Below are positions 35,761 through 48,760 of a stretch of 64,000 nucleotides of DNA, piece after piece. Location of the stretch: contig NC_058192.1 of NCBI RefSeq assembly GCF_907165205.1, positions 4,092,001-4,156,000 on the forward strand, written 5' to 3'. The first letter of the stretch is position 1, and each line of letters opens with the position of its first letter. This stretch comes from Coccinella septempunctata (lineage: Eukaryota; Arthropoda; Insecta; Coleoptera; Coccinellidae). The notes under the pieces were generated by a model. That model had not been told where the DNA came from, searched no databases, and was given only the letters and a program-made list of their open reading frames with translations. A program made the translations under genes and the position numbers.

Positions 35761-37657
35761 ATATATTATTTTGATTATCCCAGTCCCAGTCCAAACATCT
35801 AGTATCTAGTGGTTAAACTATCGTTCCTTCAACCCAATCAAAAAGTGTTGCTTGTTCTTTTCCAGCTGGGGGTGTCAATCCTACGTGTCGAAAAATCCAA
35901 AATCTGTCATACCTAATCCCAACAAATGTTTCCACGCAGATCCTCAACACAATAAGAAAACCTTAATTGCCGCACCCATAAAATATAATAGAGCATTAAT
36001 CGCACAAAGAGAGAGATTGAAATATCCATCTGCTATAATAACAAATTCGACAAACATGTGCAAGTTCCCTATTGAAAAGTGGGACCCGAAATTAATGTGC
36101 ATTTTTTAGACTGTCGCCCCACGACAAAGGCGTATTCGGTTTCAATCTTCGGTTTATTTATTTATTTTTAGCGGTCGCTAGGGCGCCGTATTGTAAAGCC
36201 CCGAGCCGAAGGTACGAACAGAGCCCTTTGTGTACCCGAAGATTCGAGAAAGGTTGTATGACTTCGATAGATAACCAGGGATGAATTCAGACTCTCCTTT
36301 CGTAGTTCTCCTTCATTTATCTGGGAATGCAGCAGATGGCTGAGTGAAGTGGAGTGGGAGAACGAATATATTTTCGATATAAAATGCCCCCATGTCAATT
36401 AAGGAATCAGGGAATTCATTTTCTGCACCATAGGGGTGTCACGTCGACAGAGAGAAACGATTATAACTAAATTTTAGATTTTAAGGGCTTGCGATGCACT
36501 GCTACCTCAACATCAGAGCTGATTTCACCCCTATGTCGCCATCCAGTTTCAGGGTATCTGAAATAGCTTCAAGCCTATTGCTTGGCCTATTCTCGTCCAA
36601 ACCAATTATCCTCCTCCCCACAGCATCTGAATCTATAACAAGATGAAGAGTTGTGAGATCTGTAAAGATAGCCATTGACCTATTTGGTTACCTTCTCATA
36701 GCTCCAGTGATGCAAACACCAAGGCTTGCTTTGGGATTCAACTCGTCAACGCCTTCCAAAGGCTGCAACTTGGAAGGGAGGTCGATTTTGAAGTGAAATT
36801 ATATGAGCTACATCTTCTAATTTTCATCATTAACAGTATAACCCATACTGGTTCTCCCCAAACAATTTCTCTCTGATTGGACATCCGATAATTATTGGAG
36901 AACTGTCAAATAGGCCTCTGTCACTAGATACATTCATATAATATTTTCATTAGTTGCTACAACTAACTATTTCAACATTTTCTATGTACTATGTGCCTAC
37001 ATCTTTGGTGTAAATCGATTAGAGCAGTTATAAGAGAAGACTTTCGATCTTCTTCAGATATCACCTGAATGATCACGACCCAAAAGCATAAAATGCAGGT
37101 ATACAACTAGGCAGTTCCCTAGCAAGTCCGACCCCAAAACAGGAACAATCCCTGTCATTGAATTCCTTCTTTCCGACAATGACGTGGAGGTTTGACAAAA
37201 CCGCATATAATCATCGTCCAGCACGCCGATCAGAATTCCAATGGACCATGAAAATTTCATTCCTTTTGTCGAGTTCATTTTGAACGTATTAGAAAACTGG
37301 CGAATGCCTTTGTGCCCGTTCACGTTCCTTTAGCGGCTTCACTTTAGGACATAAATTTTCCAGAACAAATAGGATACTAATGACTTTTGGTTCTTTTAGT
37401 GGGAGACCGCAGATCTGGAAATAATCGGGTTGTTGCAGCAAAGAGATTCTGTCCTATGCCTGGAGGGAAATTTTATGTAGCCTGCGTCCAAGATCCAGTG
37501 ACCTATAAAATGTAATAGGATTTTTATCTTGCTGTTGTACGTTCGGTCGTTTCACTCAGCGAATACTCTCATTTCGGATGGATTCTTCTTGTTTCCTGAA
37601 ATTTTTTATAACCGATAATATGATATTTTTGTGTAAGAGAAATAAAAAAAACAGTAT
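35761..37657. other. Non-coding interval
   Basis: About 1.9 kb without a supported gene. The frame at 35852-36109 follows a TTCTTTTCCAG acceptor-like sequence, but it has no recognisable domain and no donor I trust. Treated as non-coding. Confidence 0.4.
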
Positions 37658-37862
37658 AGGTTAGGTTAGGTGAGGTAAGGATAGGTAGAGCAAGGTTAGG
37701 TCAGGTAGAGTTAGGTTAGGTTAGGTAGAGTTAGGTTAGGTTAGGTCGAGTTAGGTTAGGTCAGGTAGAGTTAGGTTAGGTTAGATAGAGTTAGGTTAGG
37801 GTCGGTAAGGTTAGGTTAGATAAGGCTAGGTTAGGCTTGATTTGGATAGGTGAAGTTTGGTT
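37658..37862. repeat. TTAGG-like array with 20-bp higher-order period
   Basis: Degenerate GGTTAG/TTAGG pentamers. From 37681 to 37800 six consecutive 20-bp units follow the pattern TTAGG-TAGAG-TTAGG-TTAGG with few changes, flanked by looser pentamers. TTAGG is the common insect telomere repeat, so this could be an interstitial telomere-like tract, or a simple satellite of the same composition. Confidence 0.85.
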
Positions 37863-40800
37863 AGTTTGTGGACCTTTTCAAAGGAGATATTAACTTTTTT
37901 CATAACTCTTATCAGAGAGGGATTCGAACCTTAAATCTAAAGGCGACTTAGTGTATAAACAAAGGAGATACAAACTCAACCAACAGTACATGTCTGAGAT
38001 CGTAGAAACTGTGAATATTTATGGGATAATTTTGAGAATCCGATTCTAGAGGTTGATGATAGCTATCTACTTACGAAGTTTATTTCATCTGAAGCTATAG
38101 ACTACAGAACCAGGTAGATCGGAATACTGCGTGCTTTTTACTTACCGCCAGACACATTCTCCACGAATAAAAACGACAGAGATGCACTCTAATCGAGAAA
38201 TCCAAGGAATCCTTTGATCCAGATCACCCGCCTCCTATGCCATGACCATCTCGATTGAACCGATAGAATTGTCGGCCGCATCATCCTCCTTATTATAAGA
38301 AATTAATCATCCGATATAGAATTCCGTCCCCGATGGGACGCAAGTAAAAACCTGCCCTGTCATGCTCTGATTGTCGAATAAGAACAGACAGTCCTTATAG
38401 AAATAAGAATCAATCATAGAAATGATTGATCGTTACTTTAACCAGCAGCGTTCCCTGGTCACAGACAGCCATACGACGCGGTTTACGAAGTGGTCCTGGA
38501 CCATCTCATGACGGGCAACACTGCAGGGTGGAAGAAAAAGTGGAATAAATTGGAAAAGTCATCCGGCATCATTTGTTATAGCCTGTTACCGGTGTTTGTG
38601 AGGGCTCGTTGCAATGGGATAGATATGACTCTATCGGGATGATCGAATTTGAAATTCTGCTCGGAAAATTCGTCTTTTGATATTTGTTCCCAATCCATCT
38701 ATGTTAGAAATGGGCCATTGTAAATGATTATGAAGGTAATGAGGTGCAGCTCATTCTAGTTGGAAGCTAATGAGATTTTCTGAAAGCATAAGGATGGAAA
38801 TATTTTAAATTAACTGAGCAATGGCTCACATATCATATCCAAGAGAAATGGATTGGTGGAAGAGGGCCTATTGAGTGGTAGCACTCAGAAACGCACGTAC
38901 CTACACTCAGGTGTAGAGCTTGCATTAATTCCTTGTAGAGAGTTCAAAGCGGTTCAATTCCTGCATTGCGGAAGCATCCTACATGGGTAATTATTCAGAT
39001 ATTTATGGTTATTTATTGTAAAACCCTCCTAAGCCGATGATGGATACGACAGGGAATCTTCGATTTACCAGCATTCATTAGTCGTCCTTGTAGGGTTCCA
39101 AGCCTCACTATAATAGTCCTAATGAAAATGCAACGCACAGTATTTCTCGTGTTCTACACATAACATTGATTTGTTGTCAGCACAACATACTCTTTCAAAT
39201 TCATGAATAATTCCATTCCAACGACGTCGTAATCCCTCCATCGAAGATTTATTGAAATTACTTCTCGTTCATATTTTATTTTGTATTTTTTTGTTCCGTA
39301 CGATCCTCCTACCTACAATAAATTGGTATTGTTCTTTTTTACTGTGGCTTTAAGTTCCGAGCTATACAGTCCATAAAATTCATTATTCTACACGATATCC
39401 CGACCTACATGAATAGAGGCTGACGCATAAATAAAGAAAAAACATAAATTGACCATCCGGGTGATATTACAACTTAATTCAACCCCCGATGATATTATTC
39501 AGCTGTCTAGTAACTGGCTCTAACGTATAGTGTGCGGTGGAGAAGTTTTTCTATCTATTATATTCTCTTTTATTATTCAGGGTTCCCTGTTGCGAGATGG
39601 TTAAAACCACGCACAAAACGGACGGCTTGAAAGCAGCCCGATGATGATGGAACAGATTGTTATCTGGCAAGGGCATGCGATAGACTTAAATTTCGAAATG
39701 GGTAATAAAAAAGAGGGAAGCATTTCATTATTCCACGGTATTCTTGGTAAGATTCATAGACTTCATTAGTCTATGGCAAGATTACATCGAAAAAGATAGT
39801 TCCAGCCCAATTGTCTTTGAAATTCCTGTTTTTGAAAACTTTGGACTTATCCCACAAAAACCACACCAACTATGCAAATATTTCTTCTTGGAAACCTAAA
39901 AATATTGTAACCCTGACTCAAAAAAAATCAATAAAATCTCGCTGAATATCTTACCTGAAGTGATTCAAGTTTCATGAACATAATTGCTGAGATATTCCTC
40001 ACAATGTTATTTATGTTTTATACTCTATCATTTAAATGATAGACTGTGAAAAATTGTGACTCACCAGCTCTAATAATGGATGATCTAAATTACGATTTTA
40101 CCTATCGGCTAACCCAATAATCTTCGGGACCGTAATATGTTGGAAAGAATCCAAGTCACAGCCTAGGGCACAACTCTTAACTGATTGCCCCTATTTATAT
40201 ACTATCCTAGAAAATTTTACCTGTGCAATAGATAGATTCGATGGAGCTTTCTCTGTTCTCATGAATGAGCTGAGTTTTTTCGCTCAAAAAACGAAAATTA
40301 GGACATTTGGCCTGGATGATAAAGCTCTTGTTCCTAGGCACAAACCAAAAACATAATTTCTACACAATGATTATTCAGACTGAGCATCCAGCTATACTGG
40401 CTACACAGTCTATGCAAACATCTGCACTCCCACTGGACATCAAAATATCATGGGCCAAGTGACCGAAAAGCTACATTCAAAGTCAATTAGTGATACCATT
40501 TCGTCCATCACAAACCATGCTGTAATTCCTCATGGTCATTCTCATATTCAATTGAAATGAAAAAATCCAGCTATAATCTTTATAAAGTACCAAGCAATAA
40601 GCTCACAATACAAGAACGACCTGGTTTATAGTCGCTAAATTACACGTCTCTCCCCCAACAAAACCACTAATTTCGTATTAACTCAAATTCGTAGTCAGAA
40701 CGTCTGCTCTTTCTGTTTTTTTTTATACCAAGCTCTGAATCATGGCTCACCGTGTACGTCAGCATTCCATACCGAAGAAAAATCCCGTAATTACAGGTCA

Positions 40801-43063
40801 TTAATCACGAAATAAGTCTCGGTAGATGCATCCCGACAAATTCTTAATCGCACGTTATTAAAAATGAGCGATAAAGGACGGAACACGTTCCACATTAAAT
40901 ATCCATCAGGTTTTTACCCTTCGCGAGAGGGAATAAAGAACTTGGCCCCCTTGGCGACAAAATACCTCAGGGGCAGGTGTAGGTACGTTGCGGCCATCTT
41001 AGTCCAGTCTTCCAACGTAGGGTCTGAACTCTTTGTATTCCTTTGCGATGCATATAAAGAGAATGGGAAGGAGCCAAACAATGTACCATTGAAATCGAAT
41101 GGACCAGAGACGATTGCAACGCGCCTGTTTTGGCATGGTGCGTAGTTCAAACTTCATCTATCAAATTGTATCGACAATGCCATTCAGCTACCCAGATGAC
41201 CATATTGTGGTCTTAAAGATTTTCGACAATACTCACAATGAACGAATTTTATCCGGCTCATAGGATTCGAATATGTTATAGACTACCGAAGAATGTCGAA
41301 GTTAAACGTTATATTTGGTCTTGGATTTGGGCAGATCCGACCGTTGGTAGGATTTCTTCCACGGTATATTAGTTGGTGGATACTAAGCTGTTGGATGTTT
41401 TTCCGAAAATTGAAGACTAAATATTATTTTCAAACCTGTGGATACTCTTTCGTTGGTAGTGACAGTCTGAAGGTAGTGTCAGCTCAGGAAAAAGAATGAA
41501 GATCCCTTGATAATAGCTGACGAAAGTCATGGTTATCAAAAATTATCTACGACCTTCTAAACAAAGACGTCGCAAGTCATCTGGACTCAGTGTCGACATG
41601 CCATTATTCAAGTAGCTCATTGTTACTTTTACAACCGACTCATCATCCTGGCAGGACTAATTTAACTGTGTCAAAACTGGTGTCAACAAAAACATTTCCA
41701 ATTATCGTGGGATAAAGAAAGACTCTGAGATTCTTCAGTTTTCAATTTTTGTTGTCAACTATTATACAGACAGACCACCCAAACAAAAAGTAACAATTCT
41801 TCGAATTGTTTCGACTCATTGGAATGTAGAGGGAAGAGTATCCGAAGTATGCTATTACAATCAATTTCCTTCCCAACTTCCTGATTGTTTTTACATTATA
41901 ACGTGCTCGACACCTTCCTGCATTCACAGGTGGATATTTTCAAACTTCACATCGTGAGTTTAGGCAGGTGTTGATTTGTCTTTCTTGTCAAATTACGGAA
42001 GTTGTTTCACCGTCGAAAGATTTCATTCTATTACTAGTAACTCCTTTCGAGCAAGTAACAAAATCTTGGCAAATATGTGTTTAGTCACAGGATTTCTACC
42101 TTTCAAATTCCATAGCCTTCTCGATAGCATTCGAATGAGAATATAAAGTGTTATTTTTCTGTGAAAGTTGAGATGAACGAAGGAAGGGTTAAACATTTGA
42201 ACATAGTTATCCCCTAATTTTAATTACAAGGGAATTTTTCCATAAATATTCAGACACAGCGTAGCACACCAAGTTAGTTCAAACATTCCTGAAACGGAAA
42301 ATTATACAATTGTGAGGGTAGATTAAACATTAAATAACTTCAACTTCAAGGAGAGCTCTTCCTCTATCAGCAAATATGTAAATGAGCTAAACTTATATTT
42401 GAAGTTGCAAGTTGTAAATTCGCAATCCTCAACATCTTTGATGAGGAGAATAACATTTCGTCTTTCACATAGTGAGTCACCAACTGTTCCCTTAGCGAAA
42501 AGCATTGTTCGAAAAGTTTGATTTGCTCCCTTTCTCGAAAGGATATAGAACAAAAGGTCCCTCTCAGCTCTCAGAAAGTGAAGTTTGAACCGAGACTGAA
42601 GTAATCAGCATGGGAATAAAAAAGGGTTGTAACGAGAGCTATGAATTAAACATTTAGGATAATTCTGCCTGATAGAACAGAATGCATCATCCATTAATCA
42701 GACGTTGAAGTTTTAGCTGTGCCTGTTTCTTTGTCGGTGTAATGGTTGAATCGAAAATCTTTACCTTTAATCAGCATTGGCAAGGCTTTCACCCTAGCAT
42801 ACAAAAGCTCGATTTCGAGAATCGAGAAGGGGTTAGACCCCCCTAAAATGACCTATTTGTTCCTCTGTCTAAAAATCAGGGTATCCTATTACTGTTCTAG
42901 GATATGGAGTGCAAAGAAGTTGTTTTGTAGATTCGAGAAAACCAAACAGTCGATGATTCAATACAGAATTGCACTCCAGATAGTGAAGTGAGTGAAGTTC
43001 AAAAATTGTCATTTTCAATCTGCGATATCTCCTGTTTGTAAACAAGACTAAAACTAAAACTAA
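37863..43063. other. Long non-coding interval
   Basis: About 5.2 kb, the longest stretch without a recognised repeat. There are scattered CpG-containing patches (38200-38350, 40740-41120) and no convincing exon. This may be single-copy intronic or intergenic DNA. Confidence 0.42.
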
Positions 43064-44326
43064 ATCAATACAATGTATGGCCTCCACGGGCATCAATAAC
43101 AGCTTGACATCTTCTTTGCATGCTACACACGAGGTTGTTGAACATTTCTTGAGGAATTTGGTTCCATAAACGGGGCAGAAGCTCTCTCAGATCATTTAAG
43201 GATTCTGGGGTAGGTTGATGATTATCTAATCTTCTTTGGAGCATATCCCATGCATGTTCTATGCAATTCAAATCTGGTGAGTGAGGAGGTATTGGTAAAT
43301 GTGGAATACCAAGCTCCTCGCGCGCATTCTCAACTGTGGCTGCACGGTGCGGTCTAGCGTTATTGTCTAGAAATTGAAAAGTTTCACCAATAGCAGCGTG
43401 AAAATTTGGAACAACATTGTCAGTGACATGTTCCCTATAGTGTAAGGCAGTCATATTCCCAGGACAAATGTGTAGATCTGTGCGTCCGTTGAAACATATC
43501 CCAGCCCATACCATAACACTACCCGCTCGGAATGGATGGACATACCGACTATTACGGGGTATGCGTGGGATTGTCCATACCCTTATTCTTCGAGAATCTG
43601 AAAATCGTCCATATCTGGATTCATCAGTGAAAAGGACACTACGCCATTGATCGTTCCAATTGACATGTTGCCTTGCCCATTCCAGTTTTTGACGCTTATG
43701 GTCACGTGTTAATGGAACTCCTCTTAATGGATGTCTAGACCTAGATTCACCTCTCTCAAACGTCGTCTGATGGTTTCGATGGAAACTTGGACCCCATCTG
43801 CTTTTTGAAGAGTATTCCGTAGCATTCTACACGTAGATGTAGGGTTTCTTCTCGCCGAAACGGTGATGAAACGATCCTGAGCAGGAGTTGTTTTTCGTCG
43901 CCCACCAAGCCTTGGACTTTCCAACACGAAAACTCTCCCTGAAACTATTCCAAAGTCGAGATATGACACTTTGGCTGACTTGGAACCTTTCCGCTACAAC
44001 AACCTGAGTTAGGATACCCTGTAGCATTCTGATAGCCCTATTAACCTCAGAGCTAGGTAAATTTACGTCTTGGCATTTTCAGAATACTCGTTTCAAATTG
44101 AAGCCGTTGATAAACTGACTTCATTTCAAAATAAGAACATTCATGAAGCATATGCAAAAAACCAAACTTCAGAAAAAAGGCGACCAGATTGACGAAATGT
44201 CTCATACTTATTTTTATTGGATCGATTCAAGTTGTTATTGAGTCTTAAATGATTTTACAGCGATTTTTTAGAAGATTACATAATTTTAAAAACGATCGAA
44301 TACGATATCCCAACTCTTGTGGAGAA
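43064..44326 (-). mobile_element. Tc1-type transposon, family 1, copy 2 (inactivated)
   Basis: An inverted copy of the element at 1546-2896. Similarity covers the 5' leader from about 44326 (CTCCACAAGAGTT on the minus strand) to the stop codon at 43065-43067, then ends. No terminal inverted repeats were identified. Confidence 0.82.
43065..44076 (-). pseudogene. Tc1-family transposase pseudogene (family 1, copy 2)
   Basis: Minus-strand copy of the 1799-2821 transposase. The expected ATG is at 44074-44076. At least two frame breaks split it: pieces in different frames cover 44027-43827, 43969-43724 and 43514-43065. The second catalytic Asp is replaced: where copy 1 has L-D-D-NARPH this copy has L-D-N-NARPH, the codon before NARPH reading AAT. 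The glutamate of NCIEHAWD is present. The C-terminal 149 residues are otherwise well conserved. It is dead by both frame and active-site criteria. Confidence 0.9.
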
Positions 44327-45397
44327 GCTTATTTTTCTGAATTAGAAGTTTTGTTCTCGTTTTAGGTGAATTGGAAAGATCTGAAAATTCAGACTGGTGC
44401 ATCTAGTGTGGCACACATCGCATTTTCCAGGAAAAATAGCGTCATCATTCTCTTTCGGGGACGTCCGTTTCCTTATATGAAAAACATATTTTCGAGCAGC
44501 AATTCGTGATTCCCGAAAAGTGGGAGCTTTATTTCAGCTACGTCCAGAATTTATCGGATACGTCGAAGTTTCGGTGACAGCATTTATTACAGTTTATGTC
44601 CTAAAACGGGAAACTAAACGTTCACAGAAGATAATGGCCCGGCTAAACGTGGCAAGTCACAATGAATAAGGAGGATTATGGTCAAAGGGACCGATAGTAT
44701 CTGGTAGGTCTCCGTAAAATATATGGGACATTATTTACCGTTAACCAGTGATAGATCACGGTACTTCCTAACGATTAATCAAACACCGAAAACAATACAG
44801 CAAATGAGTCTTTTATTTATAATCCTTCGTTTTCCCGTCCGACTCCTCGTTCTCCTCAATCTGTTCCGGAGAAAAATTGCCTTACTCGATATCGCAAATT
44901 CAATTTTGGACTCATCAAGAATTCTTTCGTCGACGACGCGGCCAAATTTGTGGTTCAATAAACAGCGATAAAAATGTGGAAATACGACGCCGAGGAAATT
45001 TATGACGGCGGTAAGATGTAGAAGAATTGAATTATTAACGGAATTTGCACTGAATCTTTAACAATATCTGATTTGTGGGGCCTCGAAGAACGATTTAGTG
45101 TCATTCAGAAAAGCGGTTTCAGCCGAAATAAGCAATAGTATCTAACAGCAATTTTTTGCTTGGAAATCTGGAAAAAATGTTCTATTCATCTATGTCATCA
45201 TGGTTTCAAGTGCTTCGAAGGCATTTCTATAGTTGGGGAGCCCAATCCTGAAACTGATGATTTTTTTTTACATCTTTGAAAACCTGCAGACTCTTTCCCC
45301 ACTGCTGAAAGTACTTAAATCATGCCTTCTACCATCTAATCTTCAAAATCTACTAGGTCTCTAGTAAATCCCGATTCAGCATCGTCGGCTCACCAAC
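44327..45397. other. Non-coding interval
   Basis: About 1.07 kb with GC-richer patches (44440-44660, 44850-45010) and no supported gene or repeat. Confidence 0.42.
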
Positions 45398-45399
45398 TA

Positions 45400-46670
45400 C
45401 GACGATATATTGAAAAATTCTTAGCCTACTATAGAACCAAACAAAATTTCAATGTTAAAATATTTTATTACTCAACATATTCTCCTTTTAATTGAATACG
45501 TTCATTACAGCGAGTCTGCAACGTCTCTAGACCTTAAAAAATGTTTCTTCTTGCTCTGCAAACTTGATCTCCACAGCTTTTATTACCTCCTCGTTAGAAG
45601 AAAATTTACGATCTTTTAAACTTTTTTTCAGTTGAGGAAAGAGATGATAGTTGGATGGAGCCAAATCTGGTGAATAAGGGGGGTGTTCTAGTAATGCAAA
45701 CCCTAAATCAACAATTTTTTGCATGGCAACATGAGATTTGTGTTCAGTGGCGTTCTCCTGCAAAAACAAAACACCTTTGGATAGCTTTTCGCGTCTTTTC
45801 TCTTTAATTTTATCTCATAGAGTGGTCGGTAATGTCGAATAGTAATCTCCGGTTATTGTTCTACCCTTATCCAAAAAATCAATCATAATTACTCCATAGC
45901 AATCCCAAAAAACTGAAGCAAGAACTTTTCCAGCAGATTTTTGGACACGAAACTTCTTAGGTCTTTGAGAACCAGAGTGTCACCATTCCATCGATTGTTG
46001 CTTTGTCTCTGAATCGTAGAAATGTACTAAAGTCTCATCCATAGTAACAATTCGGTTCAAGAAGTCTTAATCGATTTCAAATCGAGCACAGATCGAACGC
46101 TATGCTTCTACCCTTGCACGCTTTTGGTCAACATTCAAACATTTCGGGATCCATTTTGCAGCAATTTTTCTCATATCCAAATTGACGTGAGCTAAATGAT
46201 GAACGTTTTCGTATGAAATATTCAGTGCTTTAGATATCCGTTTTAGCCCAATTCGACGGTCTAATAAAATCATGTCATGAACTGCATCGATATTTTCGGG
46301 GACTGACACAGAAACTGGCCTTCCCAATCGATCATCATCTTCAATGGAAAATTTACCTCTTTTGAAGCTTGCAGTCCAATTTTTCACGGTCGCATACGAA
46401 GGACATTGATCACCAAGGGTATTAAGCATATCTTCGTAAATCTGCTTACCTCTTAACCCTTTTAAATACAGGTATTTGATGATGGCTCGATACTCTAATT
46501 TTTCGATTTTCACAATTTCGGTGGACATCTTCTTTCTTTTTATTAATTGCGTAACTCTGGTCTACTTTTCTGACCTCAAACTTCACACTGACACTTCTAA
46601 TGAGTCATTGTTCGTTGCTATGGTAACGCAATATTTTTTTTATGCATGGAACTGGTCTAGGCTAACTAGA
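45400..46670 (-). mobile_element. mariner element M4, minus strand, most complete copy
   Basis: The transposase 3' end starts at 45400 (CGACGATATATTGAAAAATT) after a TA at 45398-45399. The promoter side extends through ACTGGTCTAGGCTAACTAGA, and similarity to M2 then stops at 46670, about 14 bp short of the expected CGAGG end. At about 1.27 kb this is the best-preserved mariner copy here. Confidence 0.9.
45468..46528 (-). pseudogene. mariner transposase pseudogene (M4)
   Basis: The only mariner copy with its start codon (46526-46528); it begins MSTEIVKIEKLEYRAIIKYL. The frame runs through both DNA-binding HTH regions (YATVKNWTASFKRGK; LKRISKALNISYENVHH) to a TAG near 46100 that replaces the Ser codon in VEASRSI. 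Later parts have frameshifts. Two of three catalytic residues are changed: LQDNAP is LQENAT (Asp to Glu) and PSDYHLF is PSNYHLF (Asp to Asn). A short deletion in the T-run after EETFF shifts the final codons; the family stop lies at 45468-45470. Confidence 0.92.
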
Positions 46671-47536
46671 CCACCATATTGAAATTTTTGCATTGTATGC
46701 TTCTAACAAAATATTATTGAGTGAGTTGTTATATTCTAACGAAATGGTTTGATTAAAACAGTTGGGTTGTTTTCAGTCCTGCAGCTACCACAAAAAAACG
46801 CCAACGATGTAAGGATTTAATTTGACTGTACCAACGGTTAGTGGCGAAAAAGTTAACGGGAAAACTACTCCGCAGAAAAAATTCGACAGATGTTGAATAG
46901 GGCCGTATTTCAAATCTAATTTTTCCCCGGCATAATATCGCACGGTCGAAGGCGTTTCTTGACTCTTTAAATCCCCGCTAATCTGGAGAACTCCCTGAAC
47001 CGGCAAATTTCTATACTGATACATTCAGCCCCGACGCGAATGCGTTCTTTTTAAATGAAATTTTAAATAGATTATCAGAAACTGACTTCATTATGCGGCC
47101 GGATGTTTATTAAAAACTTTTAACAAGTGAAAATGTGCACAACATGGCGGATTTAATTCGAAAGAGCGGGGCAAGCGGGTTTAATCAACCGAGGGGGAGC
47201 TCGGCTCCATATTTGAAACTGAAAATGAGTTTGAATGGGGGCTAAACGAATTATTTACGTTAATTCAGATGCGGAAAATATCAATTCATTATAAATGTCC
47301 ATGTATGAAAATTTCAGTGGATTATTCATTTTCACTCTGAAGTTCGATGTTTTCACTGTGGAATAGTTATTATTTACAACGAAATACTGTTCCCAAATTG
47401 CTCATCATATTTGGTTATGCAATAGTGCCGGAAGGTTCCTTCCCTAGGCTATGTATTTCGAATGCCAAATCAACTTGACCTGAAATATTAAATCTTTTCG
47501 TCTGAATTTTATGATAAAAACGAATAAACATTGACT
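46671..47536. other. Non-coding interval
   Basis: About 870 bp of apparently unique sequence. 46830-47250 is GC-richer with some CpGs. No supported gene. Confidence 0.42.
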
Positions 47537-47538
47537 TA

Positions 47539-48758
47539 TACTTCATTCACTTTTATTTTAGCAGTCGGTTGGCCATGGAAATTTGACACATTTCACTCTG
47601 TATAGTAATGTGAAAATGTGGGGTTATGAAGCTTGTCAAAACATTTTTGGGTTTTAAATCAACGCTATGTTGCCCGTTCTACGTAAAAGTTTCTGTTATT
47701 ACGTACTTTATCACAATGTCGAATCTCTTAAGAAAATATGTGACGAACATAATTGAAGTTTATACGAACTGATTGAAGGCATATCAAATCCAGTTATTTG
47801 CATGGAAAATACAAGAGATCAGTATAATATCATAATATGCACTAGCTTGAGGAGAGTTAATGTTCGCTATCTTCTTTGGCTTACATCATTTGTAGATTTC
47901 AAAAATATTAACCCGAAGATGATTCTGTTATCTGTGGAAATGCATATGATGCAGTGGTTGGGAATGGGTATCTCCCGAAGGAATTAACAGATAATTACAA
48001 GAATGTTAAATTCTTCAACAAAAATCATCTTGCATCAATATAAGTAAAAGGAATTGAAGGAAGTTTCAAGTTAAGATGAACTTCACCTTTGAACAAAAAT
48101 TTCACATGAATAAACAAGTAACAGGGCAACTTGCGCGTATTTGTGGCTATTCATCTTAATACATTGATGTAATAATAATTAGTATTTATTAGTACCTTAA
48201 GACATTTACATTGTATAGGACAAGTCAAATGAAAAATAGAAAAATCCATTTTAGGGAACTTATTCTCCGATGACATTTATCGAAAATCCTGTAGTAAACT
48301 TTTCGCATTAATTCACTCAAACATAAAATTCTCAAATGCCACCACTTTTTTGGGTCTCCCAATAGAAGGAAATTCTTTGTCATCCTCTTCATTCACAATC
48401 TTTCTGATTGTGGAAATATTCAGCTGAAATATAAGTCGTTTAGATTCAGATGAAACATTATATAAATTCTCTTACATTGAATATGTTCGCTACCGTCTGA
48501 CGTATTGTGGATTCAAGAATATCAAGGTATAACTATTCGAATGAGCGGACCTGAATTCTAAATAGCACTTCCTGAAACCCTGTCTCTTTTTTCAATCACT
48601 TTCGGCATTTTCGTAATAAAAATTGATATTAGTTGTGGCAACGGCGTTATGACATTAACGACATTTCATGAGTGCCAACCTAACTTCGTTCTAGTTACAA
48701 AAACTTGAGAAAATTATTTCATGGCCAACCGACTGCTAAAATAAATTTGAATGAAGTA
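47539..48758. mobile_element. Family T TIR element, complete (1,220 bp)
   Basis: The two ends are imperfect inverted repeats of about 45 bp. The left one has TACTTCATTCAC and AGCAGTCGGTTGGCCATG; the right one has CATGGCCAACCGACTGCT and GAATGAAGTA. TA flanks both sides (47537-47538 and 48759-48760). On the minus strand around 48420-48322 a 30-codon relic reads LNISTIRKIVNEEDDKEF, then PSIGRPKK, following a TATATTTCAG acceptor-like sequence. This resembles a helix-turn-helix plus GRPKK linker of Tc1/IS630-type transposases. No catalytic region remains. Confidence 0.8.
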
Positions 48759-48760
48759 TA

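Noticed and set aside
35852..36109. Frame following a TTCTTTTCCAG acceptor-like sequence, possible exon
   Set aside because: No recognisable protein family and no reliable donor; such acceptor matches are frequent in AT-rich DNA.
37915..37990. GGATTCGAACC-like sequence resembling an inverted tRNA B box
   Set aside because: No acceptor, D or anticodon stems could be drawn around it.
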